A stretch of 64,000 bases of DNA from Lacrimispora saccharolytica. Its GTDB lineage: Bacteria > Bacillota > Clostridia > Lachnospirales > Lachnospiraceae. Within the stretch, counting starts at the first letter, position 1. Each line of letters starts with the position of its first letter. The position numbers and the translations under genes are program-made. This document shows positions 45,698-54,684 of this stretch, one piece after another. The stretch is from assembly GCA_021531795.1 (NCBI GenBank), contig JADYUL010000001.1, forward strand, positions 310,001 to 374,000, written 5' to 3'. The notes beneath the pieces were generated by a model. It saw only the letters and a list, made by a program, of their open reading frames with translations, was not told the origin of the DNA and did no database searches.

Positions 45698-46555
45698 ATG
45701 GCATTTTGTAGAAATTGTGGAAGTGAAATACCTGAAGGAACAAAGTTCTGCAGCAATTGTGGAACATCGGTTGAGATTAATACTACTGAAAGTAACCAGA
45801 GTGAAACAAAAGATGAGGCATTTTGCACGTCAGATGTTTATATGAAGCAAGCAGTTTCAACAATTGAGGAGCCGGTTTCAAAGCTTGATAAGTTTGGAAA
45901 ATTCTACGGAATTATTTTTATGATTTTAGCATTTGTGGATTTTCAGTCAGATCCAGCTGCATTAACAATAGTGCTATCAGCTGCTATTATTGCGGGATGC
46001 ATATTCTGTTTCAGTAAGAAGTACAAACTTAAAGGATTTACAATTGTAGCATTAATTCTTGCAGTATTTTGTTTACTAAGTGGTATTAGTCAGGCTAAGA
46101 AAATTGGGTTGTTTAAAATTCCTGGAAATGATAAAGCAGTTGAAACAACTATTGAAGAGCCAGTGGTAGTTGAGAACAAGGTTGAAGAGAAAAAAGAGGA
46201 AATTAAGGAGACTCCTATAGTTAACGAAGTCGAAGAGAAAGAAGAGCCAGTGGTTGAAGAAGAAACTGTCTCAGAGGAAAAAGAAACGGTAAATGGAGTT
46301 GATCCTGATCTGAAGGCTTTCCTTGATAGCTATGAAGAATTTATGGATGAATATGTTGCATTCATGAAGAAGTATATGGATGATCCAAGCAATGCGATTG
46401 CCATGCTTTCTGAATACACAAAAATAATGGAGAAATATGAAGATTTTGCTGAAAAAGTTGATGCATATGATTCAGATAAGATGTCTACAGAAGATGCAAA
46501 ATATTATCTTGAAGTAGTTAATAGATGCAATCAGAAAATGCTAGAGATTTACTAA
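45698..46555 (+). CDS. zinc-ribbon membrane protein, DUF6591-like C-terminus
   Basis: 285 residues. Zinc ribbon FCRNCGSEIPEGTKFCSNCGT, three hydrophobic segments (around residues 65-150), an acidic Glu/Val linker and a helical C-terminal domain (VDPDLKAFLDSYEEFMDEYVAFMKKY) of the DUF6591 type. ATG at 45698 has GGAGG in front; a TTG at 45683 is less likely. Function of the family is not known. It ends the XRE operon. Confidence 0.72.
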   Translation: MAFCRNCGSEIPEGTKFCSNCGTSVEINTTESNQSETKDEAFCTSDVYMKQAVSTIEEPVSKLDKFGKFYGIIFMILAFVDFQSDPAALTIVLSAAIIAGCIFCFSKKYKLKGFTIVALILAVFCLLSGISQAKKIGLFKIPGNDKAVETTIEEPVVVENKVEEKKEEIKETPIVNEVEEKEEPVVEEETVSEEKETVNGVDPDLKAFLDSYEEFMDEYVAFMKKYMDDPSNAIAMLSEYTKIMEKYEDFAEKVDAYDSDKMSTEDAKYYLEVVNRCNQKMLEIY

Positions 46556-46602
46556 ACTGATTTATGGATAGATTGTTGGCGGTAAAAGCTTTTTGACTAT
46601 TA

Positions 46603-46631
46603 TTGATATTGTTCGAGATTCCCTTTATAAT
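46603..46631 (+). promoter_or_regulatory. strong promoter of the dynamin-ATPase-toxin operon
   Basis: TTGATA (46603-46608), 17-base spacer, consensus TATAAT (46626-46631); start near 46638. It is the closest match to consensus in the island. Confidence 0.75.
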
Positions 46632-46657
46632 ATAAAAGATGGGAAAACGTAATGAGG

Positions 46658-46691
46658 AGCGCTACAGGATTTATCCCCTGTGGCGCTTTTT
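46658..46691 (+). terminator. terminator between promoter and HTH gene (attenuator candidate)
   Basis: An 11-bp stem AGCGCTACAGG / CCTGTGGCGCT with an 8-base loop and T5 tail, only about 20 bases after the predicted transcription start and 12 before the HTH gene. Unless it is overcome, most transcripts from the promoter at 46603 would stop here. Confidence 0.85.
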
Positions 46692-46702
46692 GAGGTAGAA
46701 AG

Positions 46703-46897
46703 ATGGACAATTATATGACTCTAAAAGAGGCAGCAAAAAAATGGGGGATTGGTGATCGTAGAATTAATGCATTGTGCCTTCAGGGAAGGATAGAGGGAGC
46801 AACTAGAATTGGAAATATGTGGGTTATTCCAACAACTACGATGAAGCCATCTGATGCAAGAATCAAGACAGGGAAGTATGTTAAAGAAAAGTCTTAA
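46703..46897 (+). CDS. excisionase-type HTH DNA-binding protein
   Basis: 64 residues, MerR/HTH_17-like winged helix: MTLKEAAKKWGIGDRRINALCLQGRIEGATRIGNMWVIP. Such proteins act as excisionases or small regulators. No integrase is present nearby, so a regulatory role in the following operon is more likely. It starts 6 bases after the TTGAGGTAGAAAG ribosome region that follows the terminator. Confidence 0.75.
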   Translation: MDNYMTLKEAAKKWGIGDRRINALCLQGRIEGATRIGNMWVIPTTTMKPSDARIKTGKYVKEKS

Positions 46898-46962
46898 TGA
46901 TTTATTGCAAGTCCGGTTTTATGGCAGATGATGATGGCATTATATAGGTGGAGGATAAGATA

Positions 46963-49533
46963 GTGGCAAAGGTAAAGATAGTTAGCAATCCATACAACAG
47001 AGAAATACAGTATTTTAGCTTTAATGAGTTTACGAATGAATGGGAGAGTATCAAAAATAGCAGTCCCAATAGTAGGCTGAGAGAAGATGAAACAGGAAAA
47101 ACGTTTCTCCCTTTTAAGATAAAAGAAGTCATTGATATTGTTATTGAAGAATATTATACAGGCTCAGATAGGGTTGAAATTGTTTTTGAAGGAACACAGG
47201 ATGAGTTTGCAGAGGTTGAGTCTGTATGTAATGAAGAAGAAGTTGCAGACAAAGTTATTCTTTCAAAGACTCCTACTATGCTTGAGAATGCTCGTTTCAT
47301 TTTTAAGGAAACAAAGGATATTTTTGAAACCGTGCATCCTATTATTAAAAAGATAGTCAAAGAAGACGCTGGAATAATGATGGATCTTAACAAAGTTTCG
47401 GATGCACTAAATGATATTATTCCGATTTGCGTGTTTGGTAATTATAGTTCAGGAAAGTCTACATTTATTAATGCCCTAATTGGATATGAAGTATTACCAA
47501 GTGGTGGAGATCCTGTTACAGCAAAGATTTTTAAGATTACTAGATCTGAGCAAGATGACATAGCTATCATTAGTTTTGTTACCAATGGAGAGAAGTATTC
47601 GATTGCTTTTGAAGGAACAAGCTCTAGAGTAATAAAAGGTGATTCTACAGGAAAAGTTGTCGAGGAACTTAATGGTGCAATAGAGGGTGCTGAAGGCAAC
47701 ATAGTTGCAATGGTTAAGACTGCACTAGAATTCTTGAACGGTATGGAAAAGAAACACCCAGATTTTACCGTTGATAGTGTGATTGAGTTAGAGGTCCCAT
47801 TCTCGAAAAATGGAATAATGGGTCAATCTTATAATAATTACGTCATTATTGATACTCCAGGATCCAATACAGCAACCTATGCAGAACATGCAATGGTACT
47901 TGAAGAAGCACTTGCTGGATTTTCTAATGGTATTCCGGTATGGGTTTCAGTTTATGAATCAATTGATAGTGATGACAATGCAACATTGTGCGATAAAATT
48001 GAAGGAATTGATGCTTTAGACAAGAGATTTACTATGATTGTCCTTAATAAAGCGGATGGTTCAGATTTAGAAGAAGATGGTTTTTCTAAAGAACAGATAC
48101 AGGAAATCCTAGAATATAGAGCAGTAGAAAAGATGTATTCTAGTGGCATTTATTTTGTTTCATCAATTATGGGACTAGGTGCAAAGTGTGATGGAGAGTT
48201 AGTAGATAAACACTACAGAAAAATCTATAGATCACAGCAAGAAATGTATTCAGATCCTGAAGATTTAGATTATGCAACATTATACAAATATAATATTATG
48301 CCTGAGCAGATTAAGAATAGCGCAGTTGAGTATTCTGAGAGTTGCACAAATCTAGTATATGCAAACAGTGGTTTATATTGTATCGAGAGAGAAATTGAAA
48401 ATTTCGGAAGTAAGCATTCTGCATATAATAAATGTCAGATGGTTTATAGATTCCTCAATAGTGTAATCGATGAGACAAATAGAAGAATATCTTCACGTAC
48501 AGAATCATTATTAAGAACTAGAACTGCAAGAGAAAATGAACTGGATTCAGCTAAGAAAGTATTAATAGATTCAATATCAAAAGAATCTAGCGAGATGGAG
48601 CGTGAGTTTGAAAAAGGCTCCAAGATACATGTTAGAGAGTATGTAGAAGAGTGCTTGGACTATTCACATACTGTAGAAGAAATAGATGCAATTGATAAAA
48701 AGATTAGGGATAAAAACTTTGAAGAAGCAGATTTTTCAGAACATGAAAGACAATTTGAGGATTCTGTAACGAGTTTTTGGTCTCATTTGCGTTCTAATAG
48801 TCAGAGCTTGTTCGAGGATAAAGGAAAGCACTTTATTGATTCTGTTAAGAACATGAAGGATGATGTGGTTCGTGATTTGAAAGAAATGCAGGAAAGCAAA
48901 GAGTCTAAAGATGCAGCAGAAAGAGAACTTGATAAGGCTTCTTCGGATACAATGCTTAAGAGTGTCGTTCATGAATATAAAAAGAACATTTCAAAGGCTG
49001 ATGATGCAATTAGTAAAGAACTTAAGTCGTACTGGTATGAACTTGCGCAGAGATTAAGAAACAGATTGGCAGAAATTATTACTGATTCAGAAGCACTTTC
49101 AGTTGCTCAGAGAGAAGAGCTGTCAAATATTATTATTAATTATGAGCCTTTTGCTATAACAGATGATGCAGATATTGTATTCATCAAAAAGAAATTTTTA
49201 CGAGGCTATTTATTTGGCTTCAGGTTAAACGATTCTGAAAAATTGAATACACGACTTCTTACCACAAGATATAACGAAAAGATTAAGAAAAATGTGTATG
49301 ACATGGCAGTTGCCATTAATGTGAGTTACTTTTCAAGTTTCAGAGCATGGGAACAGAGTTTGAATTCTGTAATAGAAGCCAATATAACTGATTATAATCC
49401 ACAGCTCAGAGATATGGCGGCTATGATTAAGGAAGAAACAGAAAAGATTCTTGAATTGGAAAGTAATCAGAATGTAATATGCTCTTCTCTAGAGGCAATC
49501 AAAGCATTGATGTCATGGAAGAGTGTTGAATAG
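46963..49533 (+). CDS. dynamin-like GTPase
   Basis: 856 residues. A beta-rich N-terminal region, then G1 GNYSSGKST (159-167), a Thr in the G2 region (GGDPVTAKIF), G3 DTPG at 297-300 and G4 NKAD at 362-365. From about residue 500 the protein is helical with coiled-coil stretches (ISSRTESLLRTRTARENELDSAKK). This is the layout of bacterial dynamins, which remodel or hold membranes and occur in some phage-defence systems. GTG at 46963, eight bases after GGAGG, is preferred to GTG at 46948. The ATPase gene starts 11 bases later. Confidence 0.85.
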   Translation: MAKVKIVSNPYNREIQYFSFNEFTNEWESIKNSSPNSRLREDETGKTFLPFKIKEVIDIVIEEYYTGSDRVEIVFEGTQDEFAEVESVCNEEEVADKVILSKTPTMLENARFIFKETKDIFETVHPIIKKIVKEDAGIMMDLNKVSDALNDIIPICVFGNYSSGKSTFINALIGYEVLPSGGDPVTAKIFKITRSEQDDIAIISFVTNGEKYSIAFEGTSSRVIKGDSTGKVVEELNGAIEGAEGNIVAMVKTALEFLNGMEKKHPDFTVDSVIELEVPFSKNGIMGQSYNNYVIIDTPGSNTATYAEHAMVLEEALAGFSNGIPVWVSVYESIDSDDNATLCDKIEGIDALDKRFTMIVLNKADGSDLEEDGFSKEQIQEILEYRAVEKMYSSGIYFVSSIMGLGAKCDGELVDKHYRKIYRSQQEMYSDPEDLDYATLYKYNIMPEQIKNSAVEYSESCTNLVYANSGLYCIEREIENFGSKHSAYNKCQMVYRFLNSVIDETNRRISSRTESLLRTRTARENELDSAKKVLIDSISKESSEMEREFEKGSKIHVREYVEECLDYSHTVEEIDAIDKKIRDKNFEEADFSEHERQFEDSVTSFWSHLRSNSQSLFEDKGKHFIDSVKNMKDDVVRDLKEMQESKESKDAAERELDKASSDTMLKSVVHEYKKNISKADDAISKELKSYWYELAQRLRNRLAEIITDSEALSVAQREELSNIIINYEPFAITDDADIVFIKKKFLRGYLFGFRLNDSEKLNTRLLTTRYNEKIKKNVYDMAVAINVSYFSSFRAWEQSLNSVIEANITDYNPQLRDMAAMIKEETEKILELESNQNVICSSLEAIKALMSWKSVE

Positions 49534-49544
49534 GGGAAACTATT

Positions 49545-52500
49545 ATGGGTGTAAAAAACGTTGTAAAGAAAATTGGGAATAAAGCAGGGGACAGAGTTGC
49601 GAAGCTTGCAACTCTTAGTCCGGTTCAGGTAGAAGAAGTCCAGTTAAAGAGGGAAAACTATCTTTTAGAAATGCCAAATCCGAATGATTCAGTCGCCAGA
49701 TCTACAACTGAAAGGATGATGGCAGCAAGCAGTATAGAGATTTTCAATGCGTTCCTTCCACAGATTAAGGATTTATATGTACCTGTACAAAGGGATGCAG
49801 AGTATGACTCTCCATTTAGCCCAGAGCACAACATAAAATATATTAATATTACAAAATGGGTTACAGATAAAAAAGAAAATAACCTTGAAAAGCTGGTTAA
49901 TGTTTATGCTGTATTGTCAAACGAAGATTGTAATATTGCGCTTGTTTTTAATCGTACACAAAAGGGAACAAATGTATATCTTGCAGTTGTTAATACTCAA
50001 AACGCATCAAATAACAGAGATGCTGGAATTTTCAAGGATCGATTAATAGAAGCTATAAGAGGAAATTTCCCAGGAGCAGAGATGGGTGAAGGAGGCTTGG
50101 GAATTCTTCCGTGCATGAAAGAAAACAGAGAGTATTCTGTTGCTACAGCTTCCAATATTCCAACTGAAAAATCAGAGAAGTTTGTTAGCCAGACAATTGA
50201 GAAATTATTAGATGGCATTGTTCCGGATTCAAAGAAAAAGGAATATACAATTGTTTTATTGGCAACTCCAATATTGGATGTGGAAGAGAGAAAATTGAAG
50301 CTTGGTGAGTTTTACTCTGGATTAGCTCCTTATGCACAATGGCAAACTCAGTTCACATATACAGAGAATAATTCAGTTGGTTCATCAGCTACTGTAGGAG
50401 TGAATGTGGGTGCAAGTGCCGGTATTCAAAATGGGCAGAATTATTCTACAACAGATACGGATAGCACTACAGATTCCGAATCAACAACAAATACAGAAAA
50501 CAGTAGTCAATCAAATACTGAGGGAACATCAGTTGGTGAATCTGAAAGTAATGCTCATGCAGATGGTACTAGTACTACAGATACAACAACTACGGGAACT
50601 AATGGTTCAAAGGGTGTAAGTGAGACAACAACAACAGGTTCAAGTCAAGGACAGACAGTTACAGAAGGAGAATCTTCAGGAAGTAGCTGGAATGCAGGTC
50701 TTCAACCATTCGGAATAGGTGGAGGTGGAGGCCATAATTGGGGAACCAATAGTAGTGTTGCAGATGCCACAACCACTATGGAGAATCTTGCAAAGGGAAC
50801 AACAGAGAATTCAGGATGGAGTAATTCTGTTGCCCAGGCTCTTGGAAAGACTGCAACAGATACAATTACAAAAGGTGTAACAAATACTATTTCAAGCAGT
50901 GTTGCAAAAACAACAGGAACAGCAGTTGCAAACACATTAGGAAAAGCTGTAACAACAGCAATGTCAAAGACATCTGGTATTACAAAAGGAACCAGTCTAG
51001 GTGCTAATTTCGGAGCCAATTTTGCCAGATCATCAACTGTAACTGCCATGATTGGAAAGAATGAGAGTATTTCACAGACATTTTCAAACTTCAATATTAA
51101 ACATGCACTAGAACTTCTTGAAAGTCAGATGAAGAGGTTAGAACAGAGTACTGCACTTGGAATGTGGGATTTTGCAGCTTATGTAGTTAGTGAGGATCAG
51201 GATGTTGCTAATAATGTTGCACATTCATATTTAGCGTTGACATTGGGTGAAGAATCCTATATGTCAAAATCTGCTATTAATGTATGGCGCGGAAAAGTTG
51301 AGGAAGAAAAAGACAGAGCTAGTGAAATCTTTGGATATTTACAGGAACTTAGACATCCTGTATTCGGACTTAATCCTGGAATTGTAGAAGAAGATAGCGA
51401 ATTCAATGAATATCCATCTATAGTAACTGCTACGACAAGTTTATCGGGAAAAGAATTGGCATATTCATTAAACTTCCCTCAAAAATCCATTACAGGTTTG
51501 CCAGTTCTTGAAAGTGCTGAATTTGGACGAAGCGTAGTTACATATGATGAAATGCCAGATGATGATGTAATGCTTCTTGGAAAGATATCGCATATGAGAC
51601 ATATCGAGAATACGAAGGTTGAGCTTGGTGTGAAGTCATTAGCATCTCATACATTTATAACAGGAAGTACTGGCTCTGGTAAGAGCAATACTGTTTATCA
51701 GATGCTTAATAAATGCCGTAAAAAAGGAATTAAGTTTTTGGTTGTGGAACCGGCAAAGGGAGAATATAAGAATATATTTGGAAATGCAAAAGATGTATAT
51801 GTTTATGGCACAAATCCGCTTATAACACCACTCCTCAGAATTAATCCTTTCAGCTTTCCTAAGTCGATTCATGTACTAGAACACATGGATCGCTTGATAG
51901 AGATATTTAATGTTTGTTGGCCAATGTATGCAGCCATGCCTGCAGTGTTAAAGGCAGCTGTGGAGAAGGCATATGAAAATTGTGGATGGGATCTTGTTAA
52001 ATCTGAAAATAAATATGGAGAAGATTTTTATCCTTCATTCTATGATGTTGCTAAAAATGTAAAGATTATTATTGATTCCAGTGAATACGATAATGAAAAT
52101 AAGGGGGCATATAAAGGTTCTTTATTGACACGACTTGAATCATTGTCAAATGGAATTAATGGAATGATATTTGCTGCTGATGAAATAGATAGTGAATTAC
52201 TATTTGATAAGAATGTGATTGTAGATTTAAGTAGGGTAGGTTCTACTGAAACTAAATCTTTGATTATGGGCATGCTGGTATTAAAACTGCAGGAATATAG
52301 AATGGCTTATGCGGATGGAATGAATTCAGACTTATCGCATATGACAGTTTTAGAAGAAGCACATAATTTACTTCGAAGAACATCAACCGAGCAGAGCATG
52401 GACGGAGCAAATCTTGTAGGAAAGAGCGTGGAGATGCTTTCAAATGCTATTGCGGAGATGCGTACTTATGGAGAAGGCTTCATAATTGCGGATCAGGCGC

Positions 52501-53198
52501 CTGGTTTGATGGATATGTCAGTAATCAGGAACACAAATACAAAGATTATCATGAGATTGCCAGATCAAGCAGATAGGGAGTTAGTGGGTAAGGCAGCAAA
52601 TCTTAATGATGATCAGATTTCAGAACTTGCAAAACTTCCTTGTGGTGTTGCAGCAATATATCAGAACGAATGGGTTCAGCCAGTATTGTGTAAGGTCGAT
52701 TATTTTGATACTCCAGAGAAAACATATCAATATGATCCATCGGACTCTGACTATCCGACAAAGAAAGATGAAGAACTACTAGATTCTCTTTTGGATGCAA
52801 TTATGAATAAGGAGCTTTTTCGCCAGGGAGACAAGACAGATTTGAAGAAGCTTAAGGCGTTAGTTATCAAATCAAAATTGAGTAGTACAGTTAAGAGTGA
52901 TTTTCTAGAATATATATCAGAAGATAATGAAGATGCATTAAAGTCTTTAAGAGCTTTGGTATATGACTTTTTATCTGCGGAAAATGCAATTATTGAATCA
53001 AGACAGTGCAATGACATAACAGAGTGGGTTAAGTCTGTAGTAGGCAAATTAAATCCTTCTCTTAATGGATATAGCAATAAGCAGATAGATCTTGCGATGG
53101 CACTTATTTTGTATGAGCAGGCAGAACGTGATGTAGAGTACAATAACCTTTTCTGTAAATTTACAGAGCTATATCAGGAAAAAGGAGGAGTGCTTTAA
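49545..53198 (+). CDS. large HerA/VirB4-type ATPase with S/T/G-rich region
   Basis: 1217 residues. Residues 1-275 form a unique N-terminal domain. Residues about 279-490 are low complexity, rich in Ser, Thr, Gly and Asn. A helical linker leads to the ATPase: Walker A GSTGSGKSN (707-715), VVEPAKGEYKN, Walker B MTVLEEAHNLL (933-943), and AEMRTYGEGFIIADQAPGLMD, the set found in HerA/FtsK translocases and VirB4/TraG conjugation ATPases. A helical C-terminal domain follows. No signal peptide is seen. It probably moves DNA or protein; the toxin gene overlapping its stop favours protein export (inferred). Confidence 0.85.
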   Translation: MGVKNVVKKIGNKAGDRVAKLATLSPVQVEEVQLKRENYLLEMPNPNDSVARSTTERMMAASSIEIFNAFLPQIKDLYVPVQRDAEYDSPFSPEHNIKYINITKWVTDKKENNLEKLVNVYAVLSNEDCNIALVFNRTQKGTNVYLAVVNTQNASNNRDAGIFKDRLIEAIRGNFPGAEMGEGGLGILPCMKENREYSVATASNIPTEKSEKFVSQTIEKLLDGIVPDSKKKEYTIVLLATPILDVEERKLKLGEFYSGLAPYAQWQTQFTYTENNSVGSSATVGVNVGASAGIQNGQNYSTTDTDSTTDSESTTNTENSSQSNTEGTSVGESESNAHADGTSTTDTTTTGTNGSKGVSETTTTGSSQGQTVTEGESSGSSWNAGLQPFGIGGGGGHNWGTNSSVADATTTMENLAKGTTENSGWSNSVAQALGKTATDTITKGVTNTISSSVAKTTGTAVANTLGKAVTTAMSKTSGITKGTSLGANFGANFARSSTVTAMIGKNESISQTFSNFNIKHALELLESQMKRLEQSTALGMWDFAAYVVSEDQDVANNVAHSYLALTLGEESYMSKSAINVWRGKVEEEKDRASEIFGYLQELRHPVFGLNPGIVEEDSEFNEYPSIVTATTSLSGKELAYSLNFPQKSITGLPVLESAEFGRSVVTYDEMPDDDVMLLGKISHMRHIENTKVELGVKSLASHTFITGSTGSGKSNTVYQMLNKCRKKGIKFLVVEPAKGEYKNIFGNAKDVYVYGTNPLITPLLRINPFSFPKSIHVLEHMDRLIEIFNVCWPMYAAMPAVLKAAVEKAYENCGWDLVKSENKYGEDFYPSFYDVAKNVKIIIDSSEYDNENKGAYKGSLLTRLESLSNGINGMIFAADEIDSELLFDKNVIVDLSRVGSTETKSLIMGMLVLKLQEYRMAYADGMNSDLSHMTVLEEAHNLLRRTSTEQSMDGANLVGKSVEMLSNAIAEMRTYGEGFIIADQAPGLMDMSVIRNTNTKIIMRLPDQADRELVGKAANLNDDQISELAKLPCGVAAIYQNEWVQPVLCKVDYFDTPEKTYQYDPSDSDYPTKKDEELLDSLLDAIMNKELFRQGDKTDLKKLKALVIKSKLSSTVKSDFLEYISEDNEDALKSLRALVYDFLSAENAIIESRQCNDITEWVKSVVGKLNPSLNGYSNKQIDLAMALILYEQAERDVEYNNLFCKFTELYQEKGGVL

Positions 53199-53899
53199 TG
53201 GGTGGTGAATTTTCAACATCAGATGTTCCTGAAATTAAAAAACCACAGGTTGAGAATTTTAAGGAAATAAAACCAGAGACAGGAATGTCCTCTTCTGATG
53301 CAAAGAGTTTTTGGACTGAACAGTTTACTAATGAGACGGGTGAAGTCGAGCTAGGTGGAAAATATAACTCTTACGAAGATAGATTGAAGCATACAATGCT
53401 TGAAAATTCTGATTATGGAGAATACGAAGGCGAAAGAGGAGAATCTAAGTTTGTTCCTTCGGAAATAACAGAGGACGGAAAAGCTTGTAAAGAAAAACTT
53501 GATGAATATGGTTTAGACGGCATTGAATATAAAAATGCTGAACCAGATTTCTCGAAGTGCAGTGAAGCCACAGTTGAGATTGATAATATGACTGAGAATA
53601 GATATGACTATATTGATTCAAAGGGTGATATTCAGGCTGGTAATTTTTCTCAGGCTGATGTCAAGTGTGCAGAGAAATGGAATAACGAAGCAAAGAACGG
53701 AAAGACAGATTGGACTCCTTCTGATGTAGCAGATTATCGTCATGAGAACAAGCTTACATGGCATGAGAGATGTGATACAAAGACAATGGACTTAGTTCCA
53801 AGAGAAGTTCATGGATATATTAAACATTTAGGTGGAGTATCTGAATGTAAAGTGAGAGATGCTATCAATAATGCTGCCGGAGGTGGATTCGATGAATAA
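53198..53899 (+). CDS. HNH/WHH-type nuclease, probable toxin
   Basis: 233 residues. N-terminal 110 residues are polar and extended with no signal peptide; the C-terminus has LTWHERCDTKTMDLVPREVH followed by GYIKHLGGVSE, the pattern of HNH/Endo VII nucleases of the WHH toxin group (W188, H189, D193, later His). The usual second His after WH is replaced (WHER). Such domains end polymorphic toxins and cut DNA or RNA. TAATG overlaps the ATPase stop, with AAAGGAGGAG in front. The next gene overlaps its 3' end, as toxin-immunity pairs do. Confidence 0.75.
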   Translation: MGGEFSTSDVPEIKKPQVENFKEIKPETGMSSSDAKSFWTEQFTNETGEVELGGKYNSYEDRLKHTMLENSDYGEYEGERGESKFVPSEITEDGKACKEKLDEYGLDGIEYKNAEPDFSKCSEATVEIDNMTENRYDYIDSKGDIQAGNFSQADVKCAEKWNNEAKNGKTDWTPSDVADYRHENKLTWHERCDTKTMDLVPREVHGYIKHLGGVSECKVRDAINNAAGGGFDE

Positions 53900-54272
53900 A
53901 GTTAATCTTAAAGTAAATCTTTGGGGAAGAGATTTTGATTTAAATGGTGTTATGCAATGTTATCCTGGCGAAGAACCAACACAAACACAGACAGAAGCAT
54001 GGAACAAATTTATTTCAAACGCTAATCTTTCTGAGGAAACAAAAAATCCAGTTGAGAAATATGTGTTAAAGCATGGATTATCTGATACTGGTGTTTCTGA
54101 GGTGGATAATATTTTTAAGTATGTTATTCCTAAGAGTATCATAATTCCAAGAAGCAAGAGATTAGTAGTTGCTATAATGTGTAATTTTAAGTTTGATCCA
54201 GAGCAAGGGATAGCAATTCTCTTTGAAAATGGGGAATTTAAAGAGGTTGGGCCTCAAGATATTACTTTATAA
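53892..54272 (+). CDS. probable immunity protein (DUF6985-like)
   Basis: 126 residues. The C-terminal pattern LVVAIMCNFKFDPEQGIAILFENGEFKEVGPQDITL matches a family (DUF6985) I know as a partner of polymorphic toxins. ATG at 53892 follows GGAGGTGGATTCG inside the last codons of the nuclease gene. By position it should neutralise the nuclease in the producing cell. It is the last gene of the operon; hairpin cluster C starts 35 bases later. Confidence 0.7.
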   Translation: MNKVNLKVNLWGRDFDLNGVMQCYPGEEPTQTQTEAWNKFISNANLSEETKNPVEKYVLKHGLSDTGVSEVDNIFKYVIPKSIIIPRSKRLVVAIMCNFKFDPEQGIAILFENGEFKEVGPQDITL

Positions 54273-54307
54273 AGAAGGGATACTATGGTAGAGATAAAGA
54301 AGGTCAG

Positions 54308-54500
54308 AAATACATCGGGATAAGGAAAAATAAGCCCATTCCGATGTATTGCCTTCTGATGCTAATGTAATAATACATCGGGAAGTTCCTAAAATAAAAG
54401 ATTCCGATGTATCTTAAAAAAGAATACATCGGAAGCCCGCAAAAACAGACAATCCCGATGTATCTTCCCCTCGAAATCTATCAAATTAAGCAACCCCTCG
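54308..54500. repeat. hairpin repeat cluster C
   Basis: Three TACATCGG palindromes (from about 54309, 54374 and 54423) and a tail CCCTCGAAATCTATCAA matching the reverse complement of cluster A at 6524-6555. GCCTTCTGATGCTAATGTAA matches cluster B near 41740, in the same orientation as B. The 54273-54684 gap holds this repeat and an AT-rich leader; a 93-codon frame through it is a by-product. Confidence 0.88.
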
Positions 54501-54684
54501 AACTTCATCCACCCACCGAATCCATCAAAATTAAAGATATATACACAGAAGTACCCAGTGAATATAGCGTATACGAATACAGACTTTTTCTGCTATACTT
54601 TTATATGAAAAAGGCCGTATGGCTTGATTATTATTACAAAGAAAGAACTGTTATATCAAAAATATACCAAGGAATACAAGCTAT

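Noticed and set aside
46703-46897. HTH protein as proof of an integrative element
   Set aside because: No integrase, relaxase or attachment repeat is seen; the operon context suits a regulator.
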